A stretch of DNA of 64,000 bases from NCBI GenBank assembly GCA_036501515.1, contig DASYAD010000209.1, forward strand, positions 4,285 to 68,284. Reading direction: 5' to 3'. Made by a program: the position numbers and the translations under genes. The notes beneath the pieces are model-generated. The model did no database searches. It was given only the letters and a program-made list of their open reading frames with translations, and had not been told where the DNA came from. Origin of the DNA: Trebonia sp036501515. GTDB lineage: Bacteria; Actinomycetota; Actinomycetes; Streptosporangiales; Streptosporangiaceae. Below are positions 33,287-41,714 of this stretch, piece after piece (the first letter of the stretch is position 1; each line of letters starts with the position of its first letter).

Positions 33287-35647
33287 GTGACCGGGACCGG
33301 CCAGCTTGACGTCAGTGCTCCGCCCGCCGATCCAGGCCCCCGCGCCGCCCGCGGCCTGATCAGGCGCGCGCAGAGCTTCAGCGCCGCGGTCGCCGCCCTG
33401 CTGCAGGCGCCGCAAGCCCGCCGTGCGGAAGCACAGCAGGCCTACCGGCCGCTGCAAGCCGAGGCCGCCCGCGAGCAGCTCGACCAGATGCCGCTCGACC
33501 GGCTCAAGGACGTCACCCGCGGCCGCCTGATGCTCGGCACGCTCGAGGAGGCCGGCTTCCGCACGGTCGGCTCGGTCCTCGCCGCCGGCGAGACCGGGCT
33601 GGACAGCGTGCCCGGCGTCGGGCCGCAGACGGCCGCTCAGGTGACCGCCGCCGCCCGGCAGCTCGAGGCGGCCCTGGCCAGCACCGCGACCGCCAGGATC
33701 GACCCTGACCGGCGCACGGTTCCGCAGACCCGGCTGCTGGCCGCGCTGCACGCCTACGAGCGGGCTCAGGCGGAGCTGCCGCCCAACGCGCCCGACCCGG
33801 CCCCGGTCAAGGCCGAGCTTGACGCGGCGCTGGGCGACGCCCGGCCGGCGGGCAGCAGGCTGCGGATGTTCTTCGCCGGGCCCGGCGGCAGGCAGCGCGC
33901 CCGCGACGGTCTTGGCCGGCTGACCGCGGTCCTCGGCTCGTCGCAAGCGGCCGAGCTGAACGCCCGGCTGCGGTCAGGCACCCCGGCGGAACCGGCGCCT
34001 GACCCGGCCGCGTTGTGGGACGACTTCCTCGCGCGGCCGGTCGCCTACAACGGCTTGCTTATCGACGTCGCCGGCCTCGCACCGGACGAGGAATCCGCGC
34101 AGGGGTTCCTTCCGGCCGACATCGCCGAGCGGGTCAACCGGCAGCCCTTGGACCTGGTCCTGGTGAGCGCGTCGCTGCGCGGTTACCAGGCGTTCGGCGC
34201 CAAGTTCGCGCTCGCTCAGCGGCGGGTGATCATCGGTGACGAGATGGGCCTGGGCAAGACCGTGCAGGCGCTGGCCGCGATGGCGCACCTGGCGGCCGTC
34301 CGGGCGGCGTCGGCGGCGGACGACGGGCCCGGTGCTGAGGCCGGGGCGGAACGCCGGAACGCGGGCCGCGGGCCGGCCTGGGGGCGAGGCCGCGCGCGGG
34401 CGGCCGCGGCCGGCCCGGCCCTTTTCCTCGTCGTCTGCCCGGCGAGCGTGCTGATCAACTGGACCAGGGAGATCGCCAGCCACACGAAACTGGCCGCGCA
34501 CCGGCTGCACGGCGACGACCGGGAGGCCGCCAGGCAGGCATGGCTCACCGAAGGCGGCGTCGGCGTGACGACCTACGAGGCGCTGCGCGCGATGCCGGTG
34601 CCCGAGGGCATCGAGCTGAGCATGCTGACCGTCGACGAGGCGCACTACGCGAAGAACCCGCGGACGCTGCGCACCAAGGCGGTCCGCGGCTGGGCGCGGG
34701 CCACCCCGCGGGTGCTGTTCCTGACCGGCACTCCGATGGAAAACCGGGTCGAGGAGTTCCGTTCTCTGGTGGACCATCTACGCCCGGACATCGCCGAATC
34801 GGTCAGCGACGTCGACGGCGCGCTCGGCGGCGCCCGCTTCCGCCGCGCGGTCGCCGCGGTCTATCTGCGGCGCAACCAGGATGACGTGCTCGGCGAGCTG
34901 CCGCCGCGGCTGGAGACCAGCGACTGGGTGCCGCTCGACGGCGCCGCCCTGGCCGTGTACAAGGACGCGGTCGCCGAGGGCAACATGATGAAGATGCGCC
35001 GCGCGGCCTTCACCACCGAGCGGGCCGAGGACGGCACCCTCGACTACCCGAAGAAGCTCGACCGGCTGGTCGACATCGTGGAAGAGGCCACCGAGGACGG
35101 GCGCAAGGTGATCGTGTTCTCCTTCTTCCGCTCGGTCCTCGGCACGGTCATGACCGCCCTCGGCGACAAGGCGGTCGGCCCGCTCACCGGCGACGTGCCG
35201 CCGCCTGACCGCCAGGCCCTCATCGACGAGTTCACCCGGCGGTCAGGCCCGTCCGTCCTGGTCAGCCAGATCCAGGCGGGCGGCGTCGGGCTGAACATCC
35301 AGGCCGCGTCCGTCGTCGTCATCTGCGAGCCGCAGTGGAACCCCGCGATCGAGGAGCAGGCGGTCGCCCGCGCTCACCGGCTGGGCCAGCTGCGCCGGGT
35401 CGACGTGCACCGGCTGCTGGCCGAGGACACGGTCGACCAGCGGATGCTCGAGCTCACCAGCGCTAAGCGGGCCGAGTTCGACGAGTACGCCCGCCGTTCT
35501 GACCTGGCCGCCGCGACACCCGACGCGATCGATATCTCCGACCTGTCGGCTGTCGCCGAGGTGGCCAGCCAGGCGGAAGCCGAGCGCCGGATCCTCGCCG
35601 CGGAGCGCGAGCGCCTCGGCCTGGCGCCGCGCGGCCGCACGAGCTAG
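33287..35647 (+). CDS. SNF2-family DEAD/H helicase with HhH-like N-terminus
   Basis: 786 residues from GTG 33287 (AGAAAGG upstream). Residues about 75-130 carry a helix-hairpin-helix-like motif ('LEEAGFRTVGSVLAAGETGLDSVPGVGPQTAAQV'). The SNF2 motor has Q/I region 'SLRGYQAFGAKFALAQRRVIIGDEMGLGKTVQALA' (Walker A, about 305-340), 'FLVVCPASVLINWTREI', DEAH box LTVDEAHYAKNP, 'LFLTGTPMENRVEE', and C-terminal motifs 'KVIVFSFFRSVL', 'QIQAGGVGLNIQAASVVVICEPQWNP' and QAVARAHRLGQ. It translocates on double-stranded DNA, probably in repair or chromatin remodelling. Its end overlaps the convergent cvnD-like gene by four bases. Confidence 0.92.
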   Translation: MTGTGQLDVSAPPADPGPRAARGLIRRAQSFSAAVAALLQAPQARRAEAQQAYRPLQAEAAREQLDQMPLDRLKDVTRGRLMLGTLEEAGFRTVGSVLAAGETGLDSVPGVGPQTAAQVTAAARQLEAALASTATARIDPDRRTVPQTRLLAALHAYERAQAELPPNAPDPAPVKAELDAALGDARPAGSRLRMFFAGPGGRQRARDGLGRLTAVLGSSQAAELNARLRSGTPAEPAPDPAALWDDFLARPVAYNGLLIDVAGLAPDEESAQGFLPADIAERVNRQPLDLVLVSASLRGYQAFGAKFALAQRRVIIGDEMGLGKTVQALAAMAHLAAVRAASAADDGPGAEAGAERRNAGRGPAWGRGRARAAAAGPALFLVVCPASVLINWTREIASHTKLAAHRLHGDDREAARQAWLTEGGVGVTTYEALRAMPVPEGIELSMLTVDEAHYAKNPRTLRTKAVRGWARATPRVLFLTGTPMENRVEEFRSLVDHLRPDIAESVSDVDGALGGARFRRAVAAVYLRRNQDDVLGELPPRLETSDWVPLDGAALAVYKDAVAEGNMMKMRRAAFTTERAEDGTLDYPKKLDRLVDIVEEATEDGRKVIVFSFFRSVLGTVMTALGDKAVGPLTGDVPPPDRQALIDEFTRRSGPSVLVSQIQAGGVGLNIQAASVVVICEPQWNPAIEEQAVARAHRLGQLRRVDVHRLLAEDTVDQRMLELTSAKRAEFDEYARRSDLAAATPDAIDISDLSAVAEVASQAEAERRILAAERERLGLAPRGRTS

Positions 35648-36234
35648 ACCTGGCTGACCTGGCTGGCTCTGGTCATCACGTACCTGACCAGGCTGACGAG
35701 CACCTTCTTGACGGAGTCGCGGCTACGGGCGTCGCACAGCACGATCGGCACCTCGGGATTGAGCGTCAGCGCGATCCTGATGTCGTCGGGCTCGAACTGG
35801 GGCGCGCCGTCGAAAACGTTGACCGCGATGATGAACGGCGTGCCGGTCCGCTCGAAGTAGTCGATCGAGGCGAAGCAGTCGGCGATCCGCCGCGTGTCGG
35901 CCATGATCACCGCGCCGATCGCGCCGACCGACAGGTCGTCCCACATGAACCAGAACCGCTCCTGGCCCGGGGTGCCGAAGAGGTAGAGCACGAGCTGCGA
36001 CGCGAAGCTGATCCGGCCGAAGTCCATCGCCACCGTCGTGGTGGTCTTGGCGCTGACGCCCGCGGTGTTGTCAATGCCGACGCTGCGGTCGCTCAGCGGC
36101 TCCTCGGTCCGCAGTGGCCGTATCTCGCTGATCGCGCCGACCAGCGTGGTCTTCCCGACGCCGAAGCCGCCGGCGATCAGGATCTTGGCGGTCGACGGCA
36201 CGCCCGCCTGGCCGTCAAAGGGATTCAAGTCCAT
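35644..36234 (-). CDS. cvnD: Conservon small GTPase (CvnD-like)
   Basis: 196 residues from ATG 36234 (a TTG one codon earlier is also possible). Ras-like: G1 'LIAGGFGVGKTTLVGAI', 'TTTTVAMDFGRI' effector region, G3-like 'YLFGTPGQERFWFMWDD', 'IIAVNVFD' at the G4 position. Conservon GTPases act with the preceding kinase, Roadblock and DUF742 proteins at the membrane as a G-protein-coupled-receptor-like switch. Last gene of a four-gene unit; starts 20 bases inside the end of cvnC. Confidence 0.92.
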   Translation of the reverse strand: MDLNPFDGQAGVPSTAKILIAGGFGVGKTTLVGAISEIRPLRTEEPLSDRSVGIDNTAGVSAKTTTTVAMDFGRISFASQLVLYLFGTPGQERFWFMWDDLSVGAIGAVIMADTRRIADCFASIDYFERTGTPFIIAVNVFDGAPQFEPDDIRIALTLNPEVPIVLCDARSRDSVKKVLVSLVRYVMTRASQVSQV

Positions 36235-36592
36235 CAAGCACCATCCTCAGTAGGCGCTGGTCGGGCAGCGCCTGGCGCTGCGCGGAAATGATCCGCAGCA
36301 TCCCGTCGGCGGTCAGGTCGCTCAGCAGGACCCGGACCACCCCCAGCGGCAGGTCAATCTCAGAGGTCAAGTCGACGACGGGGACGGGACGCCGGCACAC
36401 CGCGAGAATCCGCCGGTGCTCGGGGCCGGGCCGGAAATGCTCGGACGGCCGCTCGCCGGTGGCCACCACGACGTCGATCAAGCCGAACGTCCCGGTGGCC
36501 TGGGTCCGGCCCTTGGTCAGCGCATAAGGGCGGACGACTGGTCCGGCTTCATGGTCGAACCAGCGCTCGCCGTACCCGTCGTGTGCGGTCAT
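36215..36592 (-). CDS. cvnC: DUF742 protein (CvnC-like)
   Basis: 125 residues: 'VRPYALTKGRTQATGTFGLIDVVVATG', 'PGPEHRRILAVCRRPVPVVDLTSEIDLPLGVVRVLLSDLTADGML' and terminal 'LLRMVLDGLESL'. Winged-helix-like domain. Start overlaps the Roadblock stop (ATGA). Confidence 0.93.
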   Translation of the reverse strand: MTAHDGYGERWFDHEAGPVVRPYALTKGRTQATGTFGLIDVVVATGERPSEHFRPGPEHRRILAVCRRPVPVVDLTSEIDLPLGVVRVLLSDLTADGMLRIISAQRQALPDQRLLRMVLDGLESL

Positions 36593-37005
36593 TCCGCCGC
36601 TATCTCCTCGGGGAATCTCGGCTCGGCGGCGAGGTACTTGCCCATCCGGCGGACCAGCATCGCCATCTCGTAGGCGATCAGGCCCACGTTCGGATCGGCG
36701 GAGGTGAGCACCGCCAGGCAGGTGCCCCTGCCCGCCGAGATGACGAAGAGGAAGGCCCGCTCCATCTCGATGATGGTCTGCCGCACCTCGCCGCCGTTGA
36801 AATGCCGCCCGGTTCCCCTGGCCAGGCTCTGCACGCCCGCCGCGAGGGCGGACAGGTGCTCCCCGTCCTCGCGGCTCAGTCCGTGCGATGCCGCCACTAC
36901 CAGTCCGTCCCTGGACAAGATGAGCGCCTGCTCGACGTGCTCGACCTGATTGACCAGGTTGTCAAGCAGCCAGCTGAGCTGTCCGGTGGTGTCAGTCTGT
37001 GCCAT
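36589..37005 (-). CDS. cvnB: Roadblock/LC7 domain protein (CvnB-like)
   Basis: 138 residues: 'QLSWLLDNLVNQVEHVEQALILSRDGLVVAASHGL' and 'VRQTIIEMERAFLFVISAGRGTCLAVLTSADPNVGLIAYEMAMLVRRMGKYL', the two halves of the Roadblock fold. MglB-like, likely the GTPase-activating partner of CvnD. Starts 14 bases after the kinase stop. Confidence 0.93.
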   Translation of the reverse strand: MAQTDTTGQLSWLLDNLVNQVEHVEQALILSRDGLVVAASHGLSREDGEHLSALAAGVQSLARGTGRHFNGGEVRQTIIEMERAFLFVISAGRGTCLAVLTSADPNVGLIAYEMAMLVRRMGKYLAAEPRFPEEIAAE

Positions 37006-37019
37006 GTGCCCCAGCCTCG

Positions 37020-39644
37020 CTATCGCTCAGTTCCGTTGTCCGTGCCGCTGGCCGGATCATCTAGGTTGTCGGCCCGCCCGCGCTCCCAGCCCTGCTGCAT
37101 CAGGTCCATCATGCTGCGGGTGGCGTCGGGCGACCGCTCGTCAATGTCGGGGACCTGACTCGCGGCGGCGGCCTGCTGGTCGCGCTCACGGCGGCCCTTG
37201 AGCTGCGGTGCCAGGCTGGCCTGGGGGACGCGGACCGGCATACCGAGATGGCTGCTCCCGGCCGACCCGGTGCCCAGCACACTCTGGCTCCCGGTGTTCC
37301 GGGACACCGCGGGCTGGCTCCCCGGGTTCGGCGCCGCCGCGGGCTGGCCCGCCGGGCCCCGGCTGAAGGCGTCCGGCCAGGGCGCGTCCCAGGGCGGCCG
37401 TCCGGTCGTCTCCGTCTCCGTCGCCCGCGTCTGCGCTTGCGCCTGCAGTTGCGGCTGTGTCCGCGGCTCGTCGAGCTCCCACGGCGGCCGGGGCAGCGGC
37501 CGCGGCGCGGGCGCCAGGTCCCGCTCCTCGCCCTGGCCGGCCGCCGGGATCTCGGGCCGCCGCCCAGTCGCCGCCGCGGCGAGGCGGTGCCGTCCGGTCG
37601 CGCCGAACACCGGCAGCGGCCCCGAGGGAGACGGATCGGCGGAGCCGCCCGGCGGCAGGGCCGCGGCGGCCGGCTGACCGTCGCCCGTGCCGGCGAAGCC
37701 CGCGGGCAGCCCGGCTTCCTCCTCGCGCACGATCACGCCGAACGGCAGCACGAGGATGGCGGTCGTCCCGCCGTAGACGGACTGGCGCAGCGAGACCTTG
37801 ACCGCGTGCCTGACGGCCAGCCTGCTGACCACGAACAGGCCGAGCTGGTCGCTGTTGGCGAGGTCGAACTCGGGCGGGCTGGCCAGCCGCCGGTTGATGT
37901 CGGCGAGCTCGTCGGGGCTGAGGCCGAGGCCGCGGTCTTCGATCTCCGCGACCAGGCCGGTACCCGCCCGGTCCGCCCTGACCTCGATCCTGGTGTTCGG
38001 CGGCGAGAACACAGTGGCGTTCTCCACCAGCTCGGCGACGAGGTGGATCAGGTCGTTGACCGCGTTGCCCGCGACCAGGTCGCGTGACTCGCTGAGCACG
38101 TCGACCCGGACGTAGTCCTCGACCTCGGCCACCGCGGCGCGGAGCACGTCGACGACGGGCACCGGATCGCGCCAGCCGCGGCCGGGCGTGGAGCCGGACA
38201 AGATGATCAGGCCCTCGGCGTGCCTGCGCATCCGGGTGGTGAGGTGGTCGAGGCGGAACAGGTCGGCCAGCGACCCCGGGTCGCTGGTCCGCCGTTCCAT
38301 CGAGTCGAGCATGCTCAGCTGGCGGTGCAGCAGCGACTGGTTGCGCATGGAGATGTTCAGGAAGACCTGGTTGACCCCCTTGCGCAGCCGGGCCTGCTCG
38401 ACGGCGGCCTCGACCGCCGCCTCCTGCACGGTGCCGAACGACCGGGCGATCTGCGAGATCTCGTCGATGCTGCTGCCCGCGGGCGTCGGCGACTCGGCCG
38501 CCACGTCCACGTCGTCACCGCGCCGCAGCCGTTCGACCACTCGCGGCAGCCGCTCCTCGGCCATTCCGCGCACGCTGTTGTACAGCCCGGTCAGGTCGCC
38601 GGTGACCTTGCGGCCGAACCACAGCATCAGGAAGATCGACACGACAACGGCCGCCAGGCCGACGCCGCCCGCGAGGATCGCCTCGGTCAGCAGCCTGCTG
38701 CTGTTCGAGCTGCTCGCCGCCTCAAGCCGCGGTCCGTTGGCGGTCTGGGTGGCCTGCATGACCTGCGCGTACTGCGCCGAGACGGCTTCCCAGTCCTTGG
38801 CGTTGACCGCGATGGCCTGGTTGTCGGGTGTCTGCTCGATCTGCTGTTCCATCGCCGTGAACTGCTTGTACATCGGCGAGTTGACGGTGGTCGTGTAACC
38901 GGCGAGGAGCTGGCCTGACAGCAGGCCGAGGGCCGCGTTCAGCAGCGACTGCCGCTGAGCGGCGCTGCTGGTGAACAGTGCCCTGGCCGCGGGGCTCATC
39001 GTGCCCTGGGTGACCGAGAGAGCGGTGTCCGCGACCGCGATTTCCCGGCTGGCCATCTCAAGCGAGTACGCCGACGAGAGGGCGCCGACCGAGTCGGTCG
39101 CGAGTGAGGAACCGCGGGCCTGGGTCCCCGTGTAGTACGACTGGAACTGGGTGTCGACGATGTTGTCGTACGCCTGGAAGGCGGCGGCCGGGCTCAGCTT
39201 CCCGGCATCAATCGATTTCCTGACTGCCCCGAGCTGCTGCAGGTCGGTCAGCAGCGAGTGCAGGACGGCCGTTTCGCTGGCGGACAGTGCGCCGCTCTCA
39301 GCCTGCAGCGCGACCTCGGCGGCGGGCAGCGACTGGTCCACGGTCTTCCTCGTGGCCAGGAGCGGTGCCTCCGAGGTCTTGCGGCCGCTGAGCAGCCAGG
39401 CATAGGTTTGCGCGCGCTCGGTCGGCAGCTCGTAGGTCACGGTGGCCACCGCGGCGCTGTCCAGCGCCGCGGTGCTGACACTGTAGGTGTGATTGCTGAT
39501 CGCGGACGGAACGGTGAGGCTGGCCGAGAAGGCCCACAGCGCCACCAGGGAAATCAGCGGAACGGCAAACATGCCGATCAGGAACAACCGGATCGGCCGG
39601 GGCCGCATCGGCCGGGAGCGGAAAGGACGCCGGAAAGCCGCCAT
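37020..39644 (-). CDS. cvnA: Nitrate/nitrite-sensing-type sensor histidine kinase (CvnA-like)
   Basis: 874 residues. Membrane segment 18-42 (LFLIGMFAVPLISLVALWAF), an all-helical NIT-type extracellular domain (about 55-310, with QTYAWLLSGRKT early), second membrane segment (about 318-345), HAMP-like linker, a 'LRKGVNQVFLNISMRNQSLLHRQLSMLDSMERR' signalling helix, 'LDHLTTRMRRHAEGLIILSG', and HATPase (N-box ELVENATVFSPPNT about 535; G1 EDRGLGLSPDEL about 565). The last about 200 residues are a Pro/Gln-rich disordered tail. First gene of the conservon, divergent from the DUF574 gene across 387 bp. Confidence 0.93.
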   Translation of the reverse strand: MAAFRRPFRSRPMRPRPIRLFLIGMFAVPLISLVALWAFSASLTVPSAISNHTYSVSTAALDSAAVATVTYELPTERAQTYAWLLSGRKTSEAPLLATRKTVDQSLPAAEVALQAESGALSASETAVLHSLLTDLQQLGAVRKSIDAGKLSPAAAFQAYDNIVDTQFQSYYTGTQARGSSLATDSVGALSSAYSLEMASREIAVADTALSVTQGTMSPAARALFTSSAAQRQSLLNAALGLLSGQLLAGYTTTVNSPMYKQFTAMEQQIEQTPDNQAIAVNAKDWEAVSAQYAQVMQATQTANGPRLEAASSSNSSRLLTEAILAGGVGLAAVVVSIFLMLWFGRKVTGDLTGLYNSVRGMAEERLPRVVERLRRGDDVDVAAESPTPAGSSIDEISQIARSFGTVQEAAVEAAVEQARLRKGVNQVFLNISMRNQSLLHRQLSMLDSMERRTSDPGSLADLFRLDHLTTRMRRHAEGLIILSGSTPGRGWRDPVPVVDVLRAAVAEVEDYVRVDVLSESRDLVAGNAVNDLIHLVAELVENATVFSPPNTRIEVRADRAGTGLVAEIEDRGLGLSPDELADINRRLASPPEFDLANSDQLGLFVVSRLAVRHAVKVSLRQSVYGGTTAILVLPFGVIVREEEAGLPAGFAGTGDGQPAAAALPPGGSADPSPSGPLPVFGATGRHRLAAAATGRRPEIPAAGQGEERDLAPAPRPLPRPPWELDEPRTQPQLQAQAQTRATETETTGRPPWDAPWPDAFSRGPAGQPAAAPNPGSQPAVSRNTGSQSVLGTGSAGSSHLGMPVRVPQASLAPQLKGRRERDQQAAAASQVPDIDERSPDATRSMMDLMQQGWERGRADNLDDPASGTDNGTER

Positions 39645-40031
39645 AGTGCCTCACACGGGACAAGCACGTAGGAGGCGCCTGTCCGGCCGCTGCAGAGGAA
39701 TGCGAAACAAAGCGCCCGTCTCGCCCGACGCCCCTGCCCGGCGGTAGCCGAGACCCCCCGGCGTGACCAACCAATAGTTCAACTTGCTCGTTAAGAATTG
39801 TTACGGTAGCAGCGCCCGCTTACGAATGTGTCGAAATGACGTCAGATGCTAAAAACCTGCCAAGACACGGGCATAACGGTCACCGAACGGATATAGGCGC
39901 ATCGAATTTTCGCACTCATCTATATAAACAGTAAGTCTCATTAGCGCGTCGCGAACAGCCATTTTCCGATTTACCGCGGGCAGTTGCCTGCGGCGGCGCC
40001 TTGTCGGCATTCCGGGCGAAAGCCGCGTAAC
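39645..40031. other. 387-bp intergenic region, divergent promoters
   Basis: Markedly AT-richer than surrounding genes (for instance 39775-39960). It should contain the conservon promoter (minus) and the DUF574 promoter (plus). I see no ORF or clear repeat; TATATAA at about 39921-39927 could be a -10 region. Confidence 0.45.
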
Positions 40032-40814
40032 ATGCCGTGCGTGGCCGACTTCAACCCGGATATGCCGTCTATCGCGCGGGTCTACGACTACTTCAACGGC
40101 GGCAGGGACAATTTCGCCGCCGACCGGGAGCTCGCACAGCGGCTGATCGGGATCTTCCCGCCGATCCCCGAGACCGTCAGGGACAACAAGCAGTTCCTTC
40201 ACCGCGCCGTCGGCTGGGTCGCGGGCGAGGGGACCGGTCAGTTCATCGACGTCGGCTGCGGCCTGCCCACGCCGCCTGGCACGCACGACTCGGCGCGGAC
40301 GGCGCTGCCCGGCGCGCGGGTCGCGTACGTCGACAACGACCCGATCGTGCTGAGTCACCTGCGCGGCCTGCCGTCGCGGGAACAGGCAGGCCTGACGATC
40401 GTGGCGGGCGACGTGCGCGACGCGGACTCCGTGCTCAGCCAGGTGGCGGCGGGCCTCGACCTGTCCGCCCCCGCCTGCCTGATCATGGCCGCGCTGCTGC
40501 ACTTCTTCCCGGTCAAGGCCGGCCGGGACCTGGTCGCGCGGTACGCGGCGGCGCTGGCGCCCGGCAGCTACGTGATCCTCACCATGGGGCTGGCCGACGG
40601 CCGCGCTGCGGACCGGTTCTTCGAGCTGTACAGCAAGGGCCCGGCCCCGCTGTACAAGCACTCGGCCGAAGACTTCGCGTCTTTCTTCGGCGACCTGCCG
40701 CTGGTACCGCCAGGCGTCGCGGACGCCAGAAGCTGGCGCCCCGGCTGGCCCCAGGTCCCGGTGCCGCCCAAGCGCGAGGCCGAGATGATCGTCGGCGTCG
40801 CCCGGACGGGCTGA
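40032..40814 (+). CDS. DUF574 SAM-dependent methyltransferase (second copy)
   Basis: 260 residues from ATG 40032; GTG 40041 aligns with the start of the paralogue at 32417 and may be the true one. Motifs as in the family: SIARVYDYFNGGRDNFAADRE, FIDVGCGLPTPPGTHDSA, VAYVDNDPIVLSHLRGL, PLYKHSAEDFASFFGDLPLVPPGV. Diverged enough from the 32417 copy that recent duplication is unlikely. Followed by the patatin gene after 53 bp, possibly one transcript. Confidence 0.92.
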   Translation: MPCVADFNPDMPSIARVYDYFNGGRDNFAADRELAQRLIGIFPPIPETVRDNKQFLHRAVGWVAGEGTGQFIDVGCGLPTPPGTHDSARTALPGARVAYVDNDPIVLSHLRGLPSREQAGLTIVAGDVRDADSVLSQVAAGLDLSAPACLIMAALLHFFPVKAGRDLVARYAAALAPGSYVILTMGLADGRAADRFFELYSKGPAPLYKHSAEDFASFFGDLPLVPPGVADARSWRPGWPQVPVPPKREAEMIVGVARTG

Positions 40815-40867
40815 GCGATGCGGCCCGGGTGCGCCGCCGCGGTGACGCAGGAGTTAACCTGCCACAG

Positions 40868-41695
40868 ATGACGACTGCATTCGTACTCGGCGGCGGCGGG
40901 TTGCTCGGCGCGCACGAAGTGGGCATGCTCCGGGCGCTGTCGGAGGCGGAAATCCGGCCTGACATCGTCGTCGGCACCTCCATCGGCGCGGTCAACGGCG
41001 CGTTCATCGCCGCTGACCCGGACCGCGCCGCGCAGCGGCTGGCCGACCTGTGGCGCGGCGAGTCCCTCGGGGCGGTGTTCAGCGAAACGGTCTTCGGCCG
41101 GGCCGCCCGGCTCGTCCGCTCGGGCACCCACCTGCACGCGATCGAGCCGCTGGCGAAACTGCTGGCCGAGACGCTGCCCGTGGCCGGCTTCACCGACCTG
41201 AAGCTGCCCTTCCACTGCGTCGCGGCCAGCATCGAGGACGCCACCGCCCGCTGGTTCAGTTCCGGCCCGCTGGTCCCCGCGGTCATGGCGTCATGCGCGG
41301 TTCCCGGCCTGCTGCCCCCGGTCGAGATCGACGGGCGCCACTACTTCGACGGCGGCCTGGTCGACTCCATCCCGGTCGGGCGCGCGGTGGCCCTGGGCGC
41401 CACCCGCGTCTACGTGCTGCAGGTCGGCCGGGTCGAGAGCCCGCTGCCCGTTCCTGAGCGGCCCTGGGAGGTCGGGCTTGTCGCCTTCGAGATCGCCCGC
41501 AGACACCGTTTCCACGAGGAGATGTCGGCGATACCGCCCGGCGTCGAGGTGCACGTGCTGCCCACCGGCGGCGACCGGCAGCCGCCCGGTTTGCGCCAGT
41601 TCCGTTACCGGGGCCGAGATCAGGTAAGTAGCAGTATCGAGCGTTCCTATCAAGCGTCGGCCAGCTACCTCGCCCAGCTGGCCGGCGGCCGCTGA
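40868..41695 (+). CDS. Patatin-like phospholipase
   Basis: 275 residues. Oxyanion loop VLGGGGLLGAHEVGML (6-21), nucleophile elbow VVGTSIGAVNG (Ser38, G-x-S-x-G), and catalytic Asp in HYFDGGLVDSIPV (Asp161, D-G-G). Both members of the Ser-Asp dyad are intact, so an active lipid acyl hydrolase, cytoplasmic or peripheral (no signal peptide). Start ATG 40868. The next gene, a phospholipid acyltransferase, begins 20 bases on, suggesting joint lipid turnover. Confidence 0.9.
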   Translation: MTTAFVLGGGGLLGAHEVGMLRALSEAEIRPDIVVGTSIGAVNGAFIAADPDRAAQRLADLWRGESLGAVFSETVFGRAARLVRSGTHLHAIEPLAKLLAETLPVAGFTDLKLPFHCVAASIEDATARWFSSGPLVPAVMASCAVPGLLPPVEIDGRHYFDGGLVDSIPVGRAVALGATRVYVLQVGRVESPLPVPERPWEVGLVAFEIARRHRFHEEMSAIPPGVEVHVLPTGGDRQPPGLRQFRYRGRDQVSSSIERSYQASASYLAQLAGGR

Positions 41696-41714
41696 CCCGC
41701 TACCGGAGCCGTCC